A stretch of 64,000 bases of DNA from JAIVGV01 sp036389335 (lineage in GTDB: Bacteria > Acidobacteriota > Blastocatellia > Pyrinomonadales > Pyrinomonadaceae). Both the position numbers and the translations under genes were made by a program. The stretch covers positions 1-64,000 of the forward strand of contig DASVQC010000050.1 of NCBI GenBank assembly GCA_036389335.1, written 5' to 3'. The notes beneath the pieces are model-generated. The model ran no database searches and had not been told where the DNA came from. It saw nothing but the letters and a program-made list of their open reading frames with translations. Below, piece after piece: positions 1 through 10,001 of this stretch (positions are counted from its first letter, which is position 1; each line of letters begins with the position of its first letter).

Positions 1-90
1 AAGACACGATCTTTCTCTTACCCCGTGCTCCCCCGCGCCCCCTGTGGTTGATGGCCGGATTCCGACCTTAAGCCGTGCGGCGATTCGGGG

Positions 91-1131
91 CTAGCGGCGG
101 GGGGGCGGCGCGCCGGTGCCGATGCGGCGGGGGCGTGCCGATCCGTCGCTCGCCGGGTAGGTCGCGGGCTTCGTCGCGCCGCGCTTGAAGTAGTAGCCCT
201 GGCGGGTGACGACGATCACCTTGCCGTTCCGCTTAACGGCTTCGGGCGTGAGTTGCAGCTTGAGGCGGCGCAGCCTGCCGTCCTCGTTCGTGTCGGCGGG
301 CTTGAAGCCGAGGCTGTAGCGCGAGCGCAGGCGCGCGAACATATCGCCGAGCTTCTCGTCCACCTCCTTCTTGTCGGCCCCCAGCACCTCGCCGCCCGTC
401 TGCTCGCTGAAATGCTCGACCGGGTTCATCTTGCCGAGCGTGAGCACGTTGAAGACCTTGCCGATGGCGGCGCGCACGACGAGCCCGTAGACGACCGCGC
501 CCGACTCCAACAGCTCGCCCATCGTGCGCCGCACCGCGTTGTCTCCGCCGAGCACGGCGACGTTGTCGGTCACGACGATGACGACCCTGCGGCTCGCGGG
601 GTTCGTCGCGCCCGGCATCTGGCGCGCGGCCTCGTAGAGGGCTTCGGTGAGCATCGTCCCGCGGCCCACCGAGTACTCGCGGCTCGCCTCCCTGATCTTG
701 TCGGCGACGAGCTGCCTGTCCCGCGTGAAGCCCTGTATGAGCTTCGAGTTGGTGGCGAACGCCATGACGGCGACCTCGTCCCCGGGCCTGAGGCGCTGCA
801 TCGCGTCCTGCGCCCCTTCGCCCACCCGCTCGATGATCGGGCGCACGCTCCCGCTCACGTCGAGCAGCAGCATGACGGAGAGCGGCAGCTCGTCGCGGCT
901 GAAGTAGCCGATCTCGCGCCGCGCGCCGTCCTCGTACAGCTCGAAGTCCTCGCGCCGGAGCGCGCCGACCGCCTGCTGCTTCTTCTTGCTGATGACCTGC
1001 GCGTCGAGGACGACCAGATCGGTGTTGACTTTGATGACCTCGTCCGGCTGCGCCTCCTGCGCGGCGGCGCGCGGCGGCGCGAGCAGGGCGAAGAGGGCGA
1101 GGCTGAGCGCGAGGAGCGCGGCGGGTTTCAT
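91..1131 (-). CDS. Secreted VWFA-related (acidobacterial-type) protein
   Basis: A 346-residue exported protein with a von Willebrand factor A domain. Residues 1-25 form a typical signal peptide ending in a run of Ala before Gln. Residues 33-80 match the N-terminal strand region of the VWFA-related acidobacterial family (the type described by TIGR03436), with the motif 'REDFELYEDG'. The metal-binding MIDAS motif DVSGS is at residues 91-95, with a Thr-containing loop 'GTMLTEAL' near 158 and 'VTDN' near 187, so metal binding looks intact. The ligand is unknown. It is a single gene with a plausible Shine-Dalgarno (GGAG) about a dozen bases upstream. The lineage-restricted family is one of the best taxonomic clues in the window. 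Confidence 0.9.
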   Translation of the reverse strand: MKPAALLALSLALFALLAPPRAAAQEAQPDEVIKVNTDLVVLDAQVISKKKQQAVGALRREDFELYEDGARREIGYFSRDELPLSVMLLLDVSGSVRPIIERVGEGAQDAMQRLRPGDEVAVMAFATNSKLIQGFTRDRQLVADKIREASREYSVGRGTMLTEALYEAARQMPGATNPASRRVVIVVTDNVAVLGGDNAVRRTMGELLESGAVVYGLVVRAAIGKVFNVLTLGKMNPVEHFSEQTGGEVLGADKKEVDEKLGDMFARLRSRYSLGFKPADTNEDGRLRRLKLQLTPEAVKRNGKVIVVTRQGYYFKRGATKPATYPASDGSARPRRIGTGAPPPRR

Positions 1132-1238
1132 GTCGGGTCGTCTCCGGGTTGACGCGGGCGGCGAGGTTCGGACGACCCTTTAGAAGGTTGACGGCGGCGG
1201 CGGGTTGTTCGGAGTCTGCCCGCCCCGGCCCCGTCTCT

Positions 1239-1934
1239 TCACGGCGCGACGCGCTCGGCGACGTGATCCGCGCCGCCGTAGCGCATGTTGACGCGCGCCG
1301 CCCTGCCCGCGGCGTCGAGCGTGAAGGTGGCTCTGCCGTCGGCGAGCGGGAAGTAGAACTCGGTCGGGGAGAGGGGGATGAGGCCCGCGGTGTACTGATC
1401 CTTGATCTCGGCGGTCAGGTAGTCGGGCTCTTTGCGGACGCTCAGCACGCCCCCGTCAGCCGTCCGGTAAGTGCCGACGAGCGCGGCGATCTGTTCGGCG
1501 CTGAGCGTCGCCAGCTTGCCGCTGACGGGCAGGTCGTAGGGCCTGCCGAAGACGATGGCCGTCACGTCGCGCACGATGGTGCCCATGCGCGCGCGGTCGA
1601 GGTTCGAGAAGATGATGATCGTGACCTTCTCTTCGGGGAACTTGATGAGCTGCGAGGTGTAGCCGGGGAGAGAGCCGGTGTGGCGCAGCCGCTTGCGCCC
1701 GAAGGCGTCGTCGGCGATCCAGCCGTAGCCGTAGCCCTCGACGCCGGGCGCGAAGACCTCCGCCGCTTCCGACGCGGGCACGAACTTGCCGCCGTCCATG
1801 ACGCGGCTCCAGCGCAGGAGATCGTCGAGCGTGCTGTAGAGTGAGCCGTCGCCGGCGGCGGGCGTGAGCGCGCCGCGCTCTTCCTCCGACAGTTCCCTGC
1901 CTAGGGGGATGAGAGTCGGCCCCGCAAGGTTTCA
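1239..1934 (-). pseudogene. 5'-truncated serine beta-lactamase-related protein
   Basis: The frame stays open from a stop at 1932-1934 down to 1239. It reads as the C-terminal half of a class-C/beta-lactamase-related serine hydrolase: 'GDGSLYSTLDDLLRW', then 'GYGYGW', 'HTGSLPGY' (the KTG-like HTG motif) and 'IIIFSN', followed by a small C-terminal beta domain. The SxxK nucleophile motif and the YxN motif, which lie upstream in this family, are missing. No good start codon begins the frame except an internal ATG at 1799. The break lies directly beside the inverted repeat at 1964-2061. I infer a decayed gene whose 5' part was lost by rearrangement. A short expressed fragment cannot be excluded. 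Confidence 0.75.
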
Positions 1935-1963
1935 AAAAAATGGTGATGCCTGATCCGGTTTCT

Positions 1964-2061
1964 CCTCCGTGCCCGCTCCGTGATCTCTGTGCCTCTGTGG
2001 TGAGTGCTTATGATCCTTACCTCACCACAGAGGCACGGAGGGCACGGAGGGGGCACGGAGG
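1964..2061. repeat. Inverted repeat, CACCACAGAGG family (copy 1)
   Basis: The left arm (1964-2004) ends in CCTCTGTGGTGAG and the right arm (2021-2061) starts CTCACCACAGAGG. Both continue as tandem units of about 8-10 bases (CACGGAGG/GGCACGGAG). The 16-base centre is, apart from one base, the reverse complement of the centre of the copy at 20661-20756, so the two are homologous and inserted in opposite orientation. It lies in the divergent gap between the beta-lactamase remnant and the MerR gene. Confidence 0.85.
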
Positions 2062-2094
2062 AAAGATAAAACTTGGGCGCCGCTAAAAAACCGC

Positions 2095-2125
2095 TTGACC
2101 CTGACGCTGCGTCAGGCTTTAGGAT
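2095..2125 (+). promoter_or_regulatory. MerR-type promoter with 19-bp spacer and dyad operator
   Basis: A -35 box TTGACC (2095-2100) and a -10 box TAGGAT (2120-2125) are 19 bp apart. That is the overlong spacing typical of promoters activated by MerR-family proteins. The spacer holds a near-perfect dyad, CTGACGC-T-GCGTCAG (2101-2115), extending one more pair outward. The MerR gene starts 25 bp downstream, so autoregulation is the natural reading: the regulator would twist the DNA to realign the boxes. Confidence 0.8.
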
Positions 2126-2149
2126 GCGCCGCGTGGGAGGGAGGAGACC

Positions 2150-2908
2150 TTGAACGTGACGGACGAGAGGCTGTACCGCGCGAGCGAGTTCGCGCGCGAG
2201 GCGGGCGTGACCGTGAGGGCACTGCACCACTACGACCGGCTCGGCTTACTCAAGCCGACGGGGCGCACGGCGTCGGGCTACCGGCTCTACGGCGAGCGAG
2301 ACTTCGCGCGGTTGCAGCAGATCGTGACGCTCAAGTTCATCGGCTTCCCCCTCAAGCAGATCAAGGGCGTGCTCGAACGGGGCCGGCCCGATCTGGCGAC
2401 CGCGCTCCGCTTCCAGCGCATCATCCTCGCCGAGAAGGGCCGCCGCCTGACGCAGGCCGTGCGCGCCATCGAGGAGGCTGAAGGCGTGCTCGCGCGGGGC
2501 GCGGAGCCGGGGCACGAGGCGTTCGCAAAAATAATCGAGGTGATCGAGATGCAAAACGACACGGACTGGACGAAGAAGTACTACTCGGAAGAGGCGCAGG
2601 CCAAGATCGCCGAGCGGCAGCGCACGATCCCGCGCGAGGTCATCGAGCAGGGTCAGCGCGACTGGATGGCGCTCATCTCGGAGGTCGAAGCGGCGGTGAA
2701 GGAAGGCGTCGATCCGTCGAGCGAGCGGGCGCGGGGCTTGGCCGCGCGCTGGTCGGAGTTGATCAGAGGCTTCACGGGCGGAGACCCCGAAATCCAGAAG
2801 GGTCTCGACAAGATGTACTCCGACCCGGAGTGGGGCGCGAGCTTCCCGAAGCCCTACAGCGACGAGGCGGGCGCGTTCATCATGCAGGCGACGCAATCGC
2901 GCAAGTAG
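2150..2908 (+). CDS. MerR-family regulator with TipAS-like effector domain
   Basis: A 252-residue transcription activator. Residues 7-75 form the MerR winged helix-turn-helix ('RALHHYDRLGLLKPTGRTA', 'GYRLYGERDFARLQQI'). A coiled linker at about 80-120 is followed by a helical TipAS-like domain at about 130-250 ('YYSEEAQAKIAERQRTIP', then 'GGDPEIQKGLDKMYSDPEWG'). TipAS domains bind thiopeptide-like or other drugs in known members; the ligand here is unknown. The start is TTG at 2150 behind a GGGAGGGAGGAG ribosome site, and GTG at 2156 is an equally good alternative. The 19-bp-spacer promoter just upstream supports self-regulation. No obvious partner gene is adjacent. Confidence 0.88.
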   Translation: MNVTDERLYRASEFAREAGVTVRALHHYDRLGLLKPTGRTASGYRLYGERDFARLQQIVTLKFIGFPLKQIKGVLERGRPDLATALRFQRIILAEKGRRLTQAVRAIEEAEGVLARGAEPGHEAFAKIIEVIEMQNDTDWTKKYYSEEAQAKIAERQRTIPREVIEQGQRDWMALISEVEAAVKEGVDPSSERARGLAARWSELIRGFTGGDPEIQKGLDKMYSDPEWGASFPKPYSDEAGAFIMQATQSRK

Positions 2909-2939
2909 GAGGGAGACAACAAGACTCGCCGCGAACCAA

Positions 2940-3062
2940 GCGATGAAGTAGGAACGACGAGCGATGAGGTGAAGAATGGATTCTCCTCACTTCATCGCTC
3001 ATCGCTCCTACTTCATCGCCCATCATTCCTACCTCATCGCTCGTCGTTCCTACTTCATCGCT
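2940..3062. repeat. Inverted repeat of GATGAAGTAGGAACGAC-type units
   Basis: The left arm (2940-2974) carries units such as GATGAAGTAGGAACGACGA and GCGATGAGG. The right arm (2990-3062) repeats the reverse-complement unit (CTCATCGCTC, TTCCTACTTCATCGC) about four times. The last 30 bases of the right arm are an exact reverse complement of the first 30 of the left arm. It fills much of the MerR-kinase gap. The rest of the gap (3063-3287) holds only a possible -10 box, TACAAT, at 3219-3224 in front of the kinase. Confidence 0.85.
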
Positions 3063-3287
3063 CAACCCTCCGCGCCCCCTCCGCGCGATCCCCGCGCCCC
3101 TGCGGCGAGTCTTCCTACCGTGCCGCGAAAGTGGCGGCAGGCGCAGGGCTTCGTCCGCTATCGCACGAAACTTTTACGGCTCGCGCCCCGACCTCTAGCG
3201 CGCGCGCGTGAACGCGGCTACAATGCCCCGGTCGCCCAACCTCGTCCCGCACGGAGATCGTTCCGCCCGACTCGCCCTTAGCAGACC

Positions 3288-6098
<2,811 letters not shown>

Positions 6099-6167
6099 CC
6101 CGCGCGACGCACCCCCGGTCGCGCGCGCCCGCGAACCGATTAGAGACCGACCGGAGGCGAAGCGCCG

Positions 6168-7118
6168 TTGCGATTCCCTTTCGACATCCCCGCCGGGAGA
6201 GAGTTCGACGCGGTCGGCTTCGGCCTGAACGCCGTCGATCATCTCGTCGTCGTCCCCCGCTACCCCGAGTTCGACACGAAGACGCGGCTCACGGGGCGCG
6301 CGCAGTCGGCGGGCGGGCAGACGGCCTCGGCGATGGTCGGGCTCGCGCGGCTCGGCTGGCGCACCGCCTACGCCGGGCGCTTCGGCTCCGACGCCGAAGG
6401 CAGTTTCGGACTCCAGACCCTGCGCGACGAAGGCGTCAACGTCGAGCGCGCCGAAGTCGTGGAGGGCGCGCGCACGCAGGTCGCCTACATCATCATCGAC
6501 GCGCGCACGGGCGAGCGCACCATCATCTGGGACAGGGACGAGCGGCTCGCCTACCGCGCCGACGAAACGCCCTCGGGCTTCGCCCCGCGCGGACGCGTCC
6601 TCCACCTCGACGCGCACGACCCCCCGGCCTGCGCACGGCTCGCGCGCGAGGCCCGCGCCGCGGGGACAATCGTCTCCGCCGACATCGACAACGTCTACGA
6701 AGGTCTGCCGGAACTCCTGCCGCACATCGACCTGCTCATCTCCTCGTCCGAGTTTCCCCGCAGGCTCACGGGCGTCGTGGACGAGCGCGCCGCACTCGTC
6801 GAGGTCAAATCACGCCTGCGCTCAGACGCCCTCGTCGGCATGACGCTCGGCGCGCGCGGCGCGCTGCTCTATCACGAAGGGCGCTTCGTCAAGTCATCGG
6901 CCCTCGCCGTCCCCGGCGGCTGCCGCGACACGACCGGCGCGGGCGACGCCTTCCACGCCGGATTCCTCCACGCCATGCTCCGCGGCGAAGACGTCGAAGC
7001 GTCCCTCCGCACCGGCTCCGCCGTCGCCGCCCTCAAGTGCCGACGACTCGGAGCCCGCGCGGGGCTCCCGACGCCGCGCGAGCTGTCGGAGCTGCTCGCT
7101 GCTGTTGCCGGGGCGTGA
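6168..7118 (+). CDS. PfkB-family carbohydrate kinase
   Basis: A 316-residue ribokinase-fold sugar or nucleoside kinase. The N-terminal glycine-rich signature is at 'AQSAGGQTASAMVGLARLG' (about 45-63). The C-terminal ATP and catalytic signature 'DTTGAGDAFHAGF' lies near 253-265, with the catalytic Asp in GAGD. The substrate cannot be read from sequence; ribokinase-, fructokinase- and adenosine-kinase-like members share this pattern. The start is TTG at 6168 behind GGAGG at about 11 bp spacing. After the stop, an imperfect GGCGGG/CCCGCC hairpin (about 7138-7162) could act as a terminator. It is the last high-GC gene before the cassette-like island. Confidence 0.85.
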   Translation: MRFPFDIPAGREFDAVGFGLNAVDHLVVVPRYPEFDTKTRLTGRAQSAGGQTASAMVGLARLGWRTAYAGRFGSDAEGSFGLQTLRDEGVNVERAEVVEGARTQVAYIIIDARTGERTIIWDRDERLAYRADETPSGFAPRGRVLHLDAHDPPACARLAREARAAGTIVSADIDNVYEGLPELLPHIDLLISSSEFPRRLTGVVDERAALVEVKSRLRSDALVGMTLGARGALLYHEGRFVKSSALAVPGGCRDTTGAGDAFHAGFLHAMLRGEDVEASLRTGSAVAALKCRRLGARAGLPTPRELSELLAAVAGA

Positions 7119-7261
7119 AGCAAAAAGATGAAGACGGCGGGCTGTTTTGAGTCCCGCCGCCCTTAACTTACACCACCGCCCGCCTCAGCGTTCGGAACGC
7201 CGTGCGGCGTTCGCCTCCCCGTTACGGAGTTATGCCGATGCGTTCGGCTTTTCACTCTCTA

Positions 7262-7304
7262 TTACGGAGTTAGACCGAATCATTCGGTATAATATGCGTT
7301 AGGC
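7262..7304 (+). other. Cassette-junction (attI-like) site with TATAAT box
   Basis: The region ends in GTTAGGC (7298-7304), which fits the integron core consensus GTTRRRY and precedes the first cassette-like gene by 36 bp. Just upstream lie the perfect palindrome ACCGAATCATTCGGT and an exact -10 box TATAAT (7288-7293). A related unit, TTACGGAGTTA plus a CCGA/TCGG hairpin, occurs at about 7221-7248 and again at 7262-7286 as a direct repeat. The flank lacks the bulged hairpin seen in the two attC sites, so it resembles an attI or a degenerate end more than an attC. The -35 box is not convincing. Confidence 0.45.
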
Positions 7305-7339
7305 GCTCGATAGCTATACCTAATGAAACGGAGAGAAGG

Positions 7340-8173
7340 ATGACACAGAGAACTTGGCACCTAATGGCAGTGCTGCTCCTTGCCGCGCTCCCTATCATGG
7401 CGCAGACCGACCGGCTGGCGGGCGTTCCAACCCAAAAGATCGCCCAGAGCTATGAAGAGCGAATCGCCCGGGCCTTGCGGATCGAAGTGCCTGCCAACCG
7501 GGATCAGGAGCTGATAAAAGTCGCCTTCGATCAGGCTAAGTCGGGGCAATATGCTGACGCGAAGAACACGATCTGGAGTTATGTTGAGAATAAAGATTGG
7601 GGGTTTGCTTCTCTCGTGACTGCCGGGGTCGGGAATGGACTATATGAAGATGCGATGTCCGCCCTCGCGCTGATCGAAAACGCCGAGCTGCGGGCGATAG
7701 GTTTTAAGCAGGTAGCCGAGGCCCAAGCTAAGTCAGGCGACGTTACGGGCGCGAGGCAGACATTGCTGGCCGGGCTTGATGACGCTCTGAAAGGAGAGAA
7801 GATCTCGGACAGGAGATTTACGATGCACCACATTGTCGAAGGGATGGCAGCGGCGGGGCTAACTGACGACATGAGAAACACCCTCAGGCTATTCGAGGCC
7901 TCCGATCTGCACGGCGGGTATCTCGCCGCAGCTATCGTTCAAGCACAGAGGGGCGATGTGGAAGAGGCCAAGTGGACAATCCGCCAGGCGGTGAAGTTGG
8001 CACAGGAGGATAATGAGTGGGCGGACAGCCGCCTTGCACAAATCGTCGCGGTTCAAGTTGACGCGGGATTCCTGAAGGACGCGAGGGAGACGGCTGCGAT
8101 GATAAAAAACGTGTCGCTAAAGAGATCGGCTACTCGCAGCATCTCGCTTGCAGAAAACAAAAGGAAGGAATGA
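7340..8173 (+). CDS. Secreted helical-repeat protein (cassette 1)
   Basis: A 277-residue exported protein I do not recognise as a named family. Residues 1-22 form a signal peptide ending 'IMAQ'. The rest is a series of roughly 30-35-residue helical pairs with TPR-like spacing ('AFDQAKSGQYADAKNTIWSY', 'AQAKSGDVTGARQTLLAGL', 'AIVQAQRGDVEEAKWTIRQA', 'VQVDAGFLKDARETAAMI'), pointing to a TPR/SEL1-like solenoid for protein contacts outside the cytoplasm. The ribosome site GGAGAGAAGGA lies just before the ATG. Base composition is lower in GC than the flanking genes, consistent with transfer. It sits as the first gene of the cassette array. Confidence 0.7.
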   Translation: MTQRTWHLMAVLLLAALPIMAQTDRLAGVPTQKIAQSYEERIARALRIEVPANRDQELIKVAFDQAKSGQYADAKNTIWSYVENKDWGFASLVTAGVGNGLYEDAMSALALIENAELRAIGFKQVAEAQAKSGDVTGARQTLLAGLDDALKGEKISDRRFTMHHIVEGMAAAGLTDDMRNTLRLFEASDLHGGYLAAAIVQAQRGDVEEAKWTIRQAVKLAQEDNEWADSRLAQIVAVQVDAGFLKDARETAAMIKNVSLKRSATRSISLAENKRKE

Positions 8174-8198
8174 ACGGGATCGCCGACGATCGCGCCGC

Positions 8199-8287
8199 GC
8201 CTAACAACGGCATGCACCCGACCGCGGACACGACGCTTCTCAAGTTAATCAACGGCTCGGGGCGGCGGGTGATTCCGGGCGTTAGAT
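8199..8287 (+). other. attC-like recombination site 1
   Basis: It begins with GCCTAAC (8199-8205, fits RYYYAAC) and ends with GTTAGAT (8281-8287, fits GTTRRRY). Inside, CGGCAT, CACCCG and CCGC on the left pair with CCGC, CACCCG and CGGAAT read on the complement of the right. One G and one A on the left are unpaired, matching the extrahelical bases that orient attC folding. One base pair is mismatched. The centre is a variable loop of about 35 bases. The site lies 25 bp after the stop of the preceding gene. Confidence 0.75.
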
Positions 8288-8315
8288 TGCTTCGCCTTCC
8301 TAGAAGGTGGATGAA

Positions 8316-8843
8316 ATGATAATCCTCAAACTATTGCTCACGACTACGGTATTCCTTCAGGCCGCCTCACAAGAATTGAGTGTAGGTGCAATCGTGTCAA
8401 AAGAGGACGTGGCAGAATTTTCGGTCCCGAATCTTATCCTTCATAACGGCGACTTGAAGCCGTCAATCGAGAAGAAGATCGAAGGAATCACTTACCGCAT
8501 AGCTTATGAATCCAAGAGTCGCAAGGTTGTCCAGATAAGCACCTTTGATAGAAATTTCAAGACCGCTGATGGTTTACAAGTTGGCTCATACGTGAAGGCG
8601 CGAAGAGAGCAGATTATCCCGACCGAGAGTGCTGTGCTTGGGCCGAAAACCTCAGACGGCTGGCGTACCGTTATCGGCACTGATAATGAGATAGTCGTCC
8701 TAAAGGGTGGAGTTGAGTCAAGGATTAGCTTAGGGGATGAATCGTGGACGGCGCGCGCCGCTAGAAAGAGTGTAAGCAAGCTGTTTGGTAATGCCGAAAC
8801 GATAATGGTGAAGATTGAGCAGTTCTCTAAAATCAAAGATTAA
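8316..8843 (+). CDS. Small secreted protein of unknown function (cassette 2)
   Basis: A 175-residue protein with an N-terminal signal segment ('MIILKLLLTTTVFLQAASQ') and no family I can name. The mature part is mixed alpha/beta with short hydrophobic strands ('ITYRIAYES', 'RTVIGTDNEIVVL'), so a compact secreted domain is likely. I chose ATG 8316 over GTG 8307 because AGGTGG lies 5-8 bp upstream and the signal peptide then starts at once. At roughly 46-48% GC it is among the most AT-rich genes here. It is flanked on both sides by attC-like sites, which makes it the clearest complete cassette. Confidence 0.68.
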   Translation: MIILKLLLTTTVFLQAASQELSVGAIVSKEDVAEFSVPNLILHNGDLKPSIEKKIEGITYRIAYESKSRKVVQISTFDRNFKTADGLQVGSYVKARREQIIPTESAVLGPKTSDGWRTVIGTDNEIVVLKGGVESRISLGDESWTARAARKSVSKLFGNAETIMVKIEQFSKIKD

Positions 8844-8855
8844 GCGAGCGGCGCA

Positions 8856-8942
8856 ATCTAACAACGGCATGCAGCGGACGCGCACCCAACAGCTCTTTTG
8901 TCATTCATGGTTCGTGCGCGCCGCTGATGCCGGGCGTTAGGT
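8856..8942 (+). other. attC-like recombination site 2 (near-ideal)
   Basis: The core ends are ATCTAAC (8856-8862) and GTTAGGT (8936-8942). The left arm segments CGGCAT, CAGCGG and CGCGCAC pair perfectly with the right arm (GTGCGCG, CCGCTG, ATGCCG). The only unpaired bases are a single G and a single A on the left. This two-bulge hairpin around a variable loop is the textbook fold recognised by integron integrases. It starts 13 bp after the stop of the 8316 gene and ends 44 bp before the next start. Confidence 0.82.
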
Positions 8943-8985
8943 GATCAACCTTAGGTTGTAGAGGAATAATAGTGAGGCGTAGGAT

Positions 8986-9669
8986 ATGAAAAGCAAAGCC
9001 ATCCTTTCATCCGTCCTCATGTTGCTGATGTCAATTGCCGCCTTCGCTCGGCAACCCGCCGGTGAGTATCTCAAACGAGGTAAAGAACTGTTCGAAAAGA
9101 AAAACTACTTGCAGGCCCAAGAGAACTTTGAAAAAGCTATCGAGCTTAATCCCAGTCTCGCCGAAGCCTACTACTTTCGAGGAAGGGTACAGCTTGACGA
9201 TAAGAAAGCTGACGCCGACTTCACGAAAGCCATCGGGCTCAAGCCCGACTACCCGGAAGCTTATTTCCGGCGCGGGTTGAAAAATGACTTGAACAATGAT
9301 CGCGCCGCGGCAATGAGGGACTACAACAAAGCTATCGAACTGAACCCGAAGTTTATTGACGCCTACATGACTCGCGCCGTTCTTTATCTGCTCGACCACA
9401 AAGGCGCATTGGCAATCGCCGACTATACCAAAGTCCTCGAACTGAAACCTGATGGGGATAGTTATTACGTGCGGGGCAACACTTATCTAGAGACAGGTGA
9501 ATACCCAAAGGCGGTAGCCGATTTAACCAGATCAATACAACTCGACCCGACATACTACTGGAGTTATAAACAGCGCGCTAAGGCTTATCGAAAGCTGAAA
9601 AGATTCCGGTTAGCCGCAGCCGATGAGCGCAAGGCGGCAGAAATTGGTCCGCCGTCAATAACTCAATAG
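8986..9669 (+). CDS. Secreted TPR protein (cassette 3)
   Basis: A 227-residue protein with a signal peptide (1-22, ending 'AAFARQ') followed by about five to six tetratricopeptide repeats. Good examples are 'NYLQAQENFEKAIELNPSLA', 'AMRDYNKAIELNPKFIDAYM' and 'YPKAVADLTRSIQLDPTYYW'. TPR arrays are protein-protein scaffolds, so no enzymatic role is implied. It follows the second attC-like site by 44 bp and shares the lower GC of the other two cassette-like genes. No recognisable attC follows it, so it may be the terminal, partly decayed cassette or a gene captured next to the array. Confidence 0.85.
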   Translation: MKSKAILSSVLMLLMSIAAFARQPAGEYLKRGKELFEKKNYLQAQENFEKAIELNPSLAEAYYFRGRVQLDDKKADADFTKAIGLKPDYPEAYFRRGLKNDLNNDRAAAMRDYNKAIELNPKFIDAYMTRAVLYLLDHKGALAIADYTKVLELKPDGDSYYVRGNTYLETGEYPKAVADLTRSIQLDPTYYWSYKQRAKAYRKLKRFRLAAADERKAAEIGPPSITQ

Positions 9670-10001
9670 AGGCTGATAAGCGGGCCTTAGTTATTGGCTA
9701 TCCGTAAAACAGCGTCGTCCCACCCCCGCTACGCGCCCCTCTCAGCCTCACCCGTTTGTTGATTGACAGAGCAGGGTTCCGACGATTCGTGTTGGTCGCA
9801 GAGTTGAGGGCCGCGAAAGGACTACTCCATGCGGCGCACACCAACAGAGAAAGCCGGAGCCCTGTTTGCGGATCAACAGAGAAGCCGCTCTCATGCCCCG
9901 CCCCAGAAAACAGCGGCCAACGGTAAACGGGTAACACCCTAGTTATTTGGGGTGCGAGATGCGGCTTTGTTCGAGTGATCTTCGGGGGTTCAGGTCGCCC
10001 G
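9670..10001. other. Intergenic stretch with no supported gene
   Basis: A gap of 332 bp between the TPR gene and the converging galE. I see no open frame with protein-like character on either strand and no attC. A short hairpin (CACCC at 9938-9942 with GGGTG at 9953-9957) near the galE end could be a weak bidirectional terminator. Confidence 0.5.

Larger units (their letters stand above)
7298..9669 (+). mobile_element. Integron-type gene-cassette array without visible integrase
   Basis: Three same-strand genes (7340, 8316, 8986), clearly poorer in GC than their neighbours, each start 29-46 bp after a GTTRRRY core. They are separated by two attC-like hairpin sites (8199-8287 and 8856-8942). 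That is cassette architecture: one gene plus one recombination site. No tyrosine recombinase is encoded between 1 and 64000, so this would be a cluster of attC sites lacking an integrase, or the integrase lies elsewhere. No third attC is seen after the last gene. All three products have signal peptides. Confidence 0.72.

Noticed and set aside
9670..10001. Possible third attC or integrase remnant after the last cassette gene
   Set aside because: No RYYYAAC/GTTRRRY pair with a bulged hairpin and no tyrosine-recombinase motif on either strand.
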